In this document: in pieces, positions 22,521 through 33,502 of the stretch
Layout of the letters: each line of letters opens with the position of its first letter
Numbering within the stretch: position 1 is the first letter of the stretch
Notes under the pieces: generated by a model
What the model was told of the DNA's origin: nothing
The model's input: the letters and a program-made list of their open reading frames with translations, nothing else
The model's database searches: none
Program-made: the position numbers and the translations under genes
Origin: Arabidopsis thaliana
Lineage: Eukaryota; Streptophyta; Magnoliopsida; Brassicales; Brassicaceae
DNA: 64,000 nt
Reading direction: 5' to 3'
Assembly: GCF_000001735.4 (NCBI RefSeq)
Contig: NC_003074.8
Coordinates: 22,265,261-22,329,260 of the forward strand

Positions 22521-25119
22521 ATGCCCTCTCCGTCTGCAGTCGCCGATCTCTTGGCCGCTCTTGCTTACAGGCTTCAGAACGGAGATGAATTATTCGAAGA
22601 AGAAGAAGAAGCGGAAGAGTCTACTTCTTCTATGGGACTAGCTATCTCGGAGCTTAACCGATCTCTGACTCTGGATATCGGCTGCGAGGATTCTGGGGTC
22701 AGGGTTGTGGACGCAGCGTTATCTATAATGTGCTTCAAGGCACCTCAGGTTAGTATCATATCTATCCTGGACTTGCATTGTTTCTACGTAGCTGAGTTCT
22801 TACTTGTGAGTGATTTTCTTATTAAAATTCAGGTTTTTGATTCGGCAATTGAGTTTATGGTACGAACAATTGTTTGCGCCTTATCATCTTCAAGCAATTG
22901 TAAGGTAATTAGGTATCGAAACGAGGAAACATTACAGTTTGGGAGCTCCAATTTACCTGGCTGCTCTGAAGAATTGATCGAAATCTCTAAGGATATTATT
23001 GAGAAACTGTGGGGAAATGGTGCGTTTGATTTAGCTTATCCTAGAGTTATCTGAAGATTTTAACTTTTGTTTGTTCTCTCATATTTTTCTGACTTGGAAA
23101 TGTTCATAGGAAGATTGGCTACATTGTTATTCGAAGCTGTTGTAAGGTCAGCAGCCTCAACATGTAAGATCAGCAGTTTCAACGCGCATGGAAAGCTTAT
23201 GGATGGAAGAAATAGGGCTGTCTCGAAGCTTCTTGCTTACTTACCGGGAGAATCATCTATAGAGAACCACAAGATACCTCTGAGGTTTGACCTCTTGTAC
23301 TGTTTCTGTTCCAAGCTATGTTAGTCTGCATTTTCCATATTACTCAAGAAGCCACAGCTTCTGAGATGTTTGCTCTCTTGTTTCAGAAAAAGGTAGACCG
23401 GTCTGACACTTTTTGATGATCAGGATTCTTTTCTGGTATCGAGATCCATTGTCTTTGAAGGTAGATGTTTCCAGAATCTTGAAAGAGGTGGTGGAAAGGC
23501 CTTTCCTTTGTGTAAAAAGGGAGCTTTTCGAGAGGGGGGAGTGGCGCGATATTGTCATCTGCCTAGCGATATCTCCTACTATGTTTATCAACACTAGATC
23601 ACTCTTACATAAATGGCTTTTGCTTACGTGAGTTCCTATCCAATTGGTGTCATGTAAATCTACAATAATAGACATGTGTAATCTTATGCGTTGTGATCTC
23701 TAGTTTTCCATCTTTCTTGCTTTCTGATGCAATTTCTTTCTTTACGCCAGGGGACTTGCTTCTGTTTTTGAAGTACTTGCTGGTTTGGCCTCTGCAATAA
23801 TGGATACAATTTCAAGGCCATCGTTGTGGGGTATACCAATGGAACTAGCTTCCATGTTGCCATTTTCTGATACATACTTTCCTTTCCAGTGTCAATTTCT
23901 GAGAATCTTGGCGGGTCCTCTCAGTTCCAAGTCCCTCCTAATGTTAGCTCATACTGTCAGTAAAGCGTCTGCTGTCCCTGGGCAACAACAACGGGATACT
24001 AATTGTAAGCCTACTCCAATAAAAGTTCAAGCATTAGATGACAAAACCGAATGGTAACTTTACATAAAATGCAAATTGATACCCTCAGATTTGATCTATT
24101 TATATATACGTGCGTGTGAGTGGTTTTTGAATGATGTTGTATCTTCTGGCAGGGCTTTGGCTATTAACTTCCCAGATTGGTTCTATTTTGCATCTGCTAT
24201 GCTCTTCTCAGAAGGAAAGTCGTTTGAAAATATCCACCATATATGCGCTTCAAAAGTGGCTGACTGTAGACAAGTATGTGATGTAGAAGATCTCTCCATT
24301 GCTGCGGCTACATACATTTCTTGGATTCTAAACCCTGGAAGTGGAACCATTCAAGAGTCAGTAAGTAAGTCTCTCATTAGAGTCTCAGAGATATGTATCA
24401 GTAAAAGTTGCGGCTCAGAAGCATATCGTACTGAGACTATAACTGGCAAGAGAAAGAAACCAGATAGGCTCGTTTCTGGCAAAATAAATGCTTCCAGTAT
24501 TGTGGAAGACCTATTGAGAGAATTTGAAAACAATATCACCAATTCAGTTTCTTATGATTTGGATTCTCGGAAAACGCATCCATCTTTCAGCTCTGGCCTC
24601 CAAAACAATTTGTTGGTAAGAAGAGTTGTGGTTGGCGTTCTGTTTGGTTCTCCATATTCAGTAACAGATGAGGAGTATGAACTGGTATTACACTATGCAG
24701 CAACTGGGAAAATTCTTGACTTTAAGAAATCACGGAGTACCGGATTCAAACAAGGAAAGAAATTCTCTAGAATATCTGCTTTACTGTCGAATGAAATTAC
24801 CAAGGAGGAGGCTACAGAAGGCACACTTCTTGTTTTCAACTTAACTGACACTTTGGAGAGTATGTGTGTATCAAGTTTTGAGGCCAAAGAGGACGCAGAG
24901 AAGTTTATTAACCATTTTAAGCTGAGATCCAGCAAGTACTTGGTCAAATGCATAGATCGCCTGATACAACTTCACTGTACACAAGATGGAGATCCAATAC
25001 TAAGTGACATTAATATCAGACTGCTGCAATGGACAGTAAAAGGACTAGAAGATCCACATTTTAACAAAGTTCTTGATGATATCGCTGCTAAGTTGGCCTG
25101 CATATTCTCGCGCGTGTAA
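22521..25119 (+). CDS. Protein of unknown function, 687 residues
   Basis: I do not recognise any domain. Exons are 22521-22748, 22833-23019, 23110-23284, 23424-23627, 23751-24053 and 24153-25119. Every junction keeps the frame, and the last exon is an uninterrupted 322-codon run, so the gene is real. The protein is mostly helical-looking, with no signal peptide, clear membrane span or Cys cluster. A Glu-rich patch (ELFEEEEEAEE) lies near residue 25 and a basic stretch GKRKKPDR is encoded near 24450. The N-terminus reads MPSPSAVADLLAALAYRL. The start is the first ATG, in good context. In Arabidopsis the locus is annotated only as unknown (At3g60310, from memory). A helical-repeat scaffold is possible but not demonstrated. 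Confidence 0.9.
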
Positions 25120-26812
25120 CTGTCACCATATAGCCTGACTTGTGTCATATTTGGTGGTACACTAATTTTTGGGAAAATGGTGATCAAATGTGAACTGTTC
25201 AAAGCACTCGCACGACTGGTATGAGGATATAACTGGTGTACAGGTAATTGTAATTGATTGGTCTAATTTCTAATACAGTAACACAATCATAAGTGATAAG
25301 CCGGTTTAGTCGTCAAAGTAGCAACATTCTTGGCTAAATTTGAGTTGGATGTCTGAATGTCTTTGGTATCAGTGTAATGGTTATCTATAATATGTTGCCA
25401 CCGCTAAATATGATCTAGTACACTAGTTTGTTTAGAGCCTAAAGTTTTTTATGTTGGTGGCTATCATATGTTATCATCAAGGGAGCTTTATGTTTAATAT
25501 ATTACTCTACATGGGTGATGAGACATTTGACCTGCATTTTTTTTTCATAATACTGTTAAATTTTTTGTGATCATAATAACATATTACCTTCATCCTTTCT
25601 ATTTCAGCTCCACAACTGAAATTATTTGATCTGCCTGGACTGGACCAGAGAATTGTGGACAATTCAATGGTGAGCCTTGAAAGCACTTGATGCCTTATTC
25701 AATGGTGAGCCTTGGAACCACTTGATGCCTTTGCCATGCTCTCTTAATTCCACTTGATAACCACAAAACAATAACCGGATTTCCTGCTGAAAAGGGTAAT
25801 GTAGATTCATTATCATGATTTGCTCTCTATGTTCAAATAGTCATTTGTTTCTTAGATCTCTTGGCTAATTATGCGCAAAAACACAATTAGCCAGGGCATC
25901 TGAGTTTCGTCATCCCAAGCCCCTGAGAGTTGCAAAAGGAGTATGATCCAGAGAAGTGAGTTATTGTGAGTACATGTACTTGGGTTTTGCCTTTTAGGCT
26001 TTTAATCATGTTGTTAAATATTTCTTATTGAATCAGTTGGTTTCAGACCTTGTATGCTTAAAATAGTCATTACGTTGACATCAGATAAGTTGAATAGACA
26101 CCTTTGGAGATGGAAGCCAGCCAGGTCTAGGCTTTCATATGGAAAGAGCTATTAAGAGATATTTATTTTCCAATATTTTTTGTTTGTTTCCGTGGTATGG
26201 ATCTTTTATCCTCAAACAGTAAAGGGATAAAGACAAGAGGGGACATGGGAGAGATTCTGTCTATTAGGCTCGGGGAGGGACACAAGGCAAGAAGAAGACA
26301 CAGAGCAGATCCGGTAAATCCTGATTTTACAAAACCATGTGGTTTCACTTTCAGACAAGAAATGAAGAGTTGTCAGATGTGAACTCGAGAGAGAATCCGA
26401 TGGAGACAAGACCCCACCCACTTGGAATTGAAGATCATATCAAAGCTTTTAGTAAATCATCACTACAGAGATTCTAGTTTATTGCTTACAGTTAACTATG
26501 CTTTCTTCCGAGTTTTCTTCATATTCTCGCCAAACCCAATACATAAATCACAAACTCTATAAAACAACTAAAAGGAATGCCTACACCATCGCCGAGATAA
26601 GAACATGTTAGAGGTTATATCACGTTTAACCGTAAGATCTTAGCGACTCCCTCAGTTTCAAAACTTTGTTTATATACATTCTCCTTGTAATAAATAGAAA
26701 TGTATCCAACACTTTCTTGGTAAAAAAGGAACATTACAATAACTGACCTCACAATTGTTACTGTAAACTCTGTAAGCATATCAATATATATATATATATA
26801 ATATATAATGTC
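25120..26812. other. Tail-to-tail spacer with local duplication; possible non-coding exons
   Basis: Holds the 3' UTR of the unknown-function gene, a 35-bp tandem duplication (25662-25731), a less AT-rich block at about 25900-26430 with short ORFs on both strands, and the NRG2 3' UTR with a (TA)n run at 26783-26808. No protein product is recognisable. Confidence 0.55.
25662..25731 (+). repeat. 35-bp tandem duplication
   Basis: Copies at 25662-25696 and 25697-25731 differ at two positions. The unit contains ATGGTGAGCC, which looks like a splice donor, so the donor-like site is duplicated too. Confidence 0.85.
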
Positions 26813-29800
26813 CTATTTGATAGAGTATGAGCGAGTGCATACCGTTTGAAGAGACTCCATGAACAAAGCAGAGAAACTTGTTAAAGATTGGAACACACCA
26901 GGCAACCCTGTCTGCAGATTATTCAAAGTCATGGCTCTTGTCACTTCTATTGCCTTTGAGTATTTCACCATCTCTTCCTCAACTCTCCTTTGGCAAACCG
27001 CAAGCTCTGACTTTTTATCGCTTAACGGGTCTCGAGCGTCTAACATGTGTTGGTTATCGGGTCCTGACTCTGGTAAACCGACACCAACCATTGAGTATGA
27101 CTGGTAGTATTTTCTCTCTAGGTTTCTAACCGACGAAGCCTTCTTCTCAAGCTCTTTTGATGCTGATTCTGTTCTTTTCTTTATCTTGTGTTCATCGGCT
27201 TGTTTTGCGGATATCACGTGTACAACGTTGATGAAGCTCTTGATTGCCTCAGATGCAACTGTATCGGGAATACGATCTAGAGCGAGTTTCCACTCATCGC
27301 AGAAGGCGTAAGCATCGAGCGGCTCTTTGTGATGATTGGCGGCGTCTTCTTGGCAAACCGGAAGAAGGGTCAGCTTGAACCAGGCGTGAACTGAGTGTAT
27401 GAAGTCACGTTGGAATTTAATCAAACTACTGAAACTGGAGTGCCAAGAAGAGACAGCTGATTCCAAGTCACGTGTAGCTTGTCGGTGTAGCTCAGATGTT
27501 GATTCGCCTTTGCCCGATCTGTTAATGAGCCCCCGGACTTGCTCCACGATGCTGTTCTGAGTCTCATGGTATTGATGCATAGATTTCCACATGTACATAA
27601 AGCTGCATCCGGTGGAAAACAAACCCAAAGATTAATGTCTCCAAAGGTCAAAATTAATGTCTTGTTTTGATTTTGTTTAACAAAATGTCCAGAGACTCGA
27701 ATTGATTACAGAATTCACATGATGAATACCAGAAACCAGAAGACATTCATTTCTGGCAAAACTAGAAATTAGTCAGTACGCCTAACCAACAATGTTATTG
27801 CCTCTCAACTAATTACCAATTTCAGCAACTTACTATAAAACTTTCACAGGATAAGCTATAAAACTTAAAAAGCTAAGAAATAAATTGTAACAATTGACAA
27901 GAGAGGTAAGAGACCTTTTTGTCTCACTCTAAGCATATCAAGGACCACAGAATTCTAAAACGCATGGGCTCATAATTGTTCACCTACTTATTGAGTCCAC
28001 AAGATTCTTTCAAAAATATGAAAAGTAGGTGGCAATGAATAATAATACTATACTGAATTTAAGAAACCAAATGGGTAAAGAATAATGATTGCTTGCCAAA
28101 AATGTCAGATTCAAGAAAACTGTTGGATCACAAGATAACATCAGCATCTGGTGATTCAGTTATATATAGAGAGAAAACTTACCCATGACAGAGCTCAACG
28201 AGTTGTGGAACAAGGTCAGTATCACGAAGACGGATGATGGCAGTAGATGTGGTAGTAACAGCTTGAGAAGTAACAATGATCAGTGACTGTAACCTCGTTA
28301 TAGAGGCCTTTGTCTTGTCTAACTTAGCTTCATCCTCCCCTTTATATTCTTGGCTTTGAAGCTGTGATAACTTCTTCTCATGCTCAATCTTGAAACCTTC
28401 TCTAGCCTGGAAAAAGAAATCATCAGCTACCAACAATCAATTGTTAAATTTCATAAAAGGAAAAACCTTTGATTTGGACAAACTGTAAAAGACCTTAATT
28501 TCTTCATAAAGCTTCTTCTCCCATGCCAAGAGACGGTCAAGAGTGGAACAAAGGCTCTTCGAACTGTTCGGTTGATCCAGCGCAGTCGTGTCTATCCTAT
28601 ACTTGACTGCCAATGGCGGCTTCGAGGTCCATGTCGAGCTCAAGTTGCTTAATAAACTACTCGAATGAATCACCGTTTCTAATAAACAAAATTCACAATG
28701 TCACAAACTCAATTTCATAAAAGCAGGATAATCCAAGTTATCAAAGAAAGAAAACAGAACGAACAATAGAACTCACTCTTCAATTGGCTGAAACTACGAT
28801 CGAGCTCAGCTCTGCCAAGCTCGAGCATCTGAGAGACTTGCTCCCCTGAGGCAGCAGCCTTATCGAAATTTTCCTTAATGGCATCGATGATTTCTTTCAA
28901 ATCCCTATGCCTAACTACCATCTTCATGTCAGCGATATCTCCTCCGCCTCTATAGCTACCAGAAGATATCGTAGCATCATCTGCTTTATCATATTTACTT
29001 TGTTCAGCGCCGCCGTATACTTGCGGCATTGGTGAAGGTTGTTGATGATGCCGTCTCATCGAATTACTTCTCACCGTAGATCCAAACTCGGAGCGTGTCC
29101 CGACCTCGGAAATTGATTCTCTATCATCATCTTCTTCCTCTTCCTCCGCTGCGTCCGAGGAGCTCGTGGTGCTGTAATGATCGTGATCCTCCCATTCACT
29201 ACACTGTACTTCCTCTCTCTCCGTCTCCGTCTCTTCCTCCACCTGATTTCTCATTGATTCGAACTGCTTCTGCTTTTGCTTCCTCGTGTCGAAGAAATCA
29301 TACTCTGACCTCACTGTTTCCGTATCCTCGTCGTTGAATCGATTATCGGAGTTATGTTTCTTCTCTTGAGCCTTCCTGTTGAAGAATTCGGAATCGGGAG
29401 GAGAAGGAGGGTAGAAATTCTCCCAGTTCCAGACGGAGGAGGCATGAGAAGGAGTAGCGGAGTAAGTAGAGTTCTGATAAGCACTGGGATACAAATTGGG
29501 CATGAAATTGGATCTCTCACTTCTCGGAGAAGAAGAAGGACTTGACTCCGAGAGAATATGAGGCAGTCTAGGTTTTGGTTGCTGTTTCCGGCGTCGATTG
29601 GAAGAGGTGGACATGACTGAAGGCTGCTTAGAACTGGCGACGGAAGGAGACGTCGAAGGAGGATAAACAGAAGAAGGAGCAGGCGACGGCGAAAAACGTG
29701 GAGGGACAAATTTAGCCGGAGATTGTTCAGAAAGCGGAGGAGGGGGAGTATGGAGGAAAACAGCCGGAGTTTGATCAGATACAGAGAGAGGCTCACCGGA

Positions 29801-29968
29801 GGCGAATGAGGAAAGAGCAGATCCAGTGATACGAAGCGATCGGCAGTAATCGGCGTGAGCGGCGGCGAGATGATGACGAGCGTAGACAGCTTCTTTCATC
29901 AGACGGCGGCGATCCTTACAACGCCGTACAGCATCTTCGTTATCGAGCTTGGACGCCGCACATCCCAT
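26813..29968 (-). CDS. NRG2: DUF630/DUF632 protein, nitrate regulator NRG2
   Basis: In Arabidopsis this locus is NITRATE REGULATORY GENE 2, a nuclear regulator that interacts with NLP7 and acts on NRT1.1. Exons are 29968-28777, 28678-28494, 28406-28183 and 27602-26813, giving 796 residues. The DUF630 N-terminus starts [20 protein letters not shown] with the myristoylation-type Gly2 and palmitoylation-type Cys3. A long low-complexity Ser/Pro/Glu linker follows, including [17 protein letters not shown] and an acidic [13 protein letters not shown] run. DUF632 starts at about residue 360 ([20 protein letters not shown]) and continues through coiled-coil-like helices to the end. Older annotation calls such proteins 'bZIP domain class'; I see no basic region next to a leucine zipper. 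Tail-to-tail with the unknown gene, head-to-head with AHA7. Confidence 0.95.
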
Positions 29969-32900
29969 GGCTTATTTTTCTCCTTCAGGTTTGTTCTTCG
30001 TTACGGTGGCGCCTGAGCTCACGGCGGCTCTGCATTATTCACAACAGAATCATAGAGAAAAGGGAAAAAGTTAGATACAGCTGTTTCCAGACTTTCCCAC
30101 TACACTATACTACTTCACTGTACTCTCAATTTTCTCATATTTATCGGAAAAACAAAATTATAACCGACAACAAAAAAAAGTTAAATAATCATTTTCAAAT
30201 GGTGGCATTAACCTCGATTAATTTTACCTTTCGGTTTCTTTTTCAGTTTGTTTTTTAGTAAAAACAAATTAGAATTTAAAAAAAAAGAGACATTTTCTGA
30301 CACAATTATTAACGGTTACCAGAACCAACATTACAATAATACGGTTAATCACAATATTAAATAGTTGATCAAAAGAACCCTAGTCATTAACGTTTTAAAA
30401 AGTCATTTTTTAGTTACTAGTAGCTCTTTAATTAATTAAATGAAATATTGTGAAATAAGTAATGCGAAGCAAAAAAAAAAAAATGGGTCGTGGTCCTCGT
30501 GGCTCGTGGATCTGAGGCTTACGAGCTAAGGTAGAAGATGAAAAAAGCACCGATAGAGAGGAAAACGGCAAGATGGTGAAAAGCTGAAGCTGAAAACGGT
30601 GAAAAGTTTTACTTTCCTCTTTGGAAAAAGTCTTTATTAGTGAATAGAACAAAAGGAAACCACATGCATTCTTCCTTTTTTTTGAGCTTTCTAGTTTCTT
30701 TACCAATCACTTTGTTCCAAAAGACTCATCATCACCGCCCTGTCAAAAACAACACCAAAATCTAGATGCTTTTTATTAATCAGATATTCTCTGGTGGAGA
30801 CCCTGCTTATTATATAACTATAAGTACCAAAGAGCATCTACGATTATGTGTATTCATTTCACTTCACTACATGTGGCTTTTTTGTTTTATGAGTATATTG
30901 AGTTATAAAGAACAAATGAATAGCAATGGTTTACTTTGTAAGTGCACAAAAATGTTGCAATATATATTACAACTAGCTAGGCAAAACAGGAAATAAAGTT
31001 ATTAGTTGGGGTCCTGGTGGCCGTAAAATGATTTGACTGAGTCCAAGAAGTGGAGGCCTCACCACTTAAGAAAATGACTCATTCTTTGAAGTAGTCATAT
31101 TTTGGTTGAGAAAAATATATCGCATGACTCTTATATAGTTTTATTATATGTACGTAATATATAGAGTGGATCACAACTTGGTTACCAGTACCGACAGAAA
31201 TAATCTCCACCCATGTTTTAACTTCTCTTTTTTTTCATGTGTAAAGAAATTTTTTGTGTGTTTTCTATCTTTCATTTGGCATGTTTTGTAGATAAATATA
31301 GCCAAAAAGAAAGAAAGATATAAGTGTTATATTGACAATACAAGATAATCTCGTAATGTAATAGCTCCAATTGTTGAAAAGAAAAAACAAAAAATATAAA
31401 GAGCAGTTTGCCATATATATCAATTGGAAACTATTCAGTTTTAATTCCATTTTCATAGAATTTTTTATAACAATCTCAAATCCAAAAGCTGGAATAAAGA
31501 TAAGTGAATTGGGCAAGTGACCGTGACGTGACGACCAACATGAACAATTTTTTTTTTTTTCCTTTACACTTCCATTAAAACGAAAATTACAAGCCTTAAA
31601 AGCCCATGACGGCCACATAGCCCAATAAAAAGCAACAAAATACATTCATCTGAAGTATATAAACGGCTTCCTGAAAACTTTGAAGTAGCTAAGCAATAGG
31701 ACGTGAAACACTTATATTTGAAGATTAAACTGGATTGTTACTTTAAGTTTCAATCCAATTTCGTAATGACCAAGTTCGTTTTTAAGTGTAGTCTCATTAT
31801 TCGAACATCTCGCAGAACATGTTTACTTGACTTGCGCACCAGTTGTTCGTCAAAATGTCCACATGAACTTCTCAAAACACCAGTGTTTCAATGAACTTCA
31901 TGCTTACATCTTCAAATGATTTTTGCTGATTTTAGTTTCTTTTATTTATTTATATACTATGAGTTCGAGAAACTCTTGGAGTCTTAGAAAGTAGAGTGAA
32001 ATGCCTATGTTTTCCTTGAGTTGTAATGCCAAAACCAGAAGCTGTAGATTTCAATGGAGAAAACTACAGGACCATGGAAGCTTTATTTTTACAGGCTTTC
32101 GCAATCTGAAGATGCACTTTGATGCCTATGGATACTTCTTGACCAGTTGCATGATGTCACATCCAACAAGGTACCACAAATTTCACCCTTATTTTATTAT
32201 CTTCCGTAATTGGTACGGGCATGGATCTTGCTCTCATTAAACAATAAGAAAACAGAATTAAACAAGGCAAGAAACTTGTCGTCGAAAAGACGTCCGGCTA
32301 AATTGTTGTTGTCCACTAAATGGTTCTTTTGTCTTCTGAAGATTTATATGGTCATAAACTTGTCATACATATTTTTAATTATTGATTTTGCTATAATGGA
32401 CGGTGTTAAGCTCTCAAGAATCTCGGAATATCCTGATTAGCGTAGAAAATATAAAAATCCCAACATTATGGATCACCACTATCTTGAATTGTTTATTATA
32501 GATTTTTTACATTTTCTGAGAGTTTTCTTTCTTTCACGTTCTAAGAATAGGACCGTGCTAAATAATGCGATTAAGGGAGAATTTTGATCGAATTATTTGA
32601 CGCGTGTGCCAATTGTTTTTTTTTGTTTTGTTTGTCCCTCTAACCTTTTCAATAGACAAAAACAGAGGTCAATGCTTTGATTAGCTCGACCTTAGACATT
32701 AACAACTTAGTCAGATTTGTTTTTTGACTTTTGTGAATTTTCTTCTCCTGATTACTAGGATTAGGAGTTACAATTAATCTAGGATTCTTACGGAGGTAAA
32801 ATGTTAGTCAAAAGAAGAAACCTAATGCAGTTTAGTTTAGATTTCTTACTACCCTAATGCCATTAGATGCTGAGAGGGGCTACAATTTTCTACGTCTTCA

Positions 32901-33502
32901 AATGTACATTGGTAAAGGAATATCTGTTTTCTCAGATCTTTTTTTTTCATCCTTATTTTAATTACATTTTGCGGTAACAATAGTGACAATAAAAAAAGAA
33001 GAAGAAGAGTTAGTTGCATTTTGAATGAGTCAGCTTTCTTCTGCATTGGGTTAATCTGGCCGGCAAAATCTTTGAATTCGTTATTATATAGACCTTCTTG
33101 TCTTCTTTATATATTGCTTGCATTACACATTTGTCTCAACTTCCAGATTTGCCCCTGGTTTAAAACGATTGTCCTGTTTCCTTTGTGAAGGTCAAGCTTT
33201 GAAGGGCTAACGGGTGATGCTTTGGTGAAGGTTTTTTCTGGTCCAGGTTTGTGCTTATTTTGCATTGCTTCTCTTTGATTCACGTCTGCATAAACATCAA
33301 ATAATTCATTTATGTTTGAGTTGATTATGTAGAAAAAATTATTAGGGGAGATGCTTTATGATAAGAAAAAAAAGTGGTCTTGTGGTATCTTAAGGCAGAA
33401 GGAAAATATTTAGTGTCTTAATGAGTAATAGATTTATCTGTCTATCCAGATTTTATAACTGAGTTTTAGTAACTTCCGGCTCAAGCAAAAAGGAAGTTCG
33501 AT
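29969..33502. other. Head-to-head spacer: NRG2 promoter, AT-rich middle, AHA7 promoter and leader
   Basis: 3.5 kb. The NRG2 side is GC-richer up to about 30060. The middle has only short ORFs; a stretch at about 31700-32300 gives weak, frameshifted translations I could not assign. AHA7 TATA-like sequences lie near 33083-33090 and 33107-33115. The AHA7 leader may be spliced: a CAG|GTTTGT donor ends at 33246 and TTTTAG acceptors end at 33469. The leader also holds a three-codon uORF at 33217-33228. Confidence 0.55.

Noticed and set aside
26783..26808. (TA)n run as a regulatory element
   Set aside because: Simple microsatellite in the NRG2 3' flank; no further support.
29311..29796. 161-codon ORF on the same strand as NRG2, other frame
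   Set aside because: Lies wholly within NRG2 exon 1, low-complexity Leu/Pro/Ser translation, no start context.
26813..29968. bZIP transcription factor annotation for the DUF630/DUF632 gene
   Set aside because: No basic region adjoining a heptad Leu repeat is visible; the historic label is not supported by the sequence.
31703..32300. Possible retroelement remnant between NRG2 and AHA7
   Set aside because: Some translated stretches (for example FNGENYRTMEALFLQAF) faintly recall gag-type sequence, but they are short, frameshifted and without terminal repeats; not enough to call.
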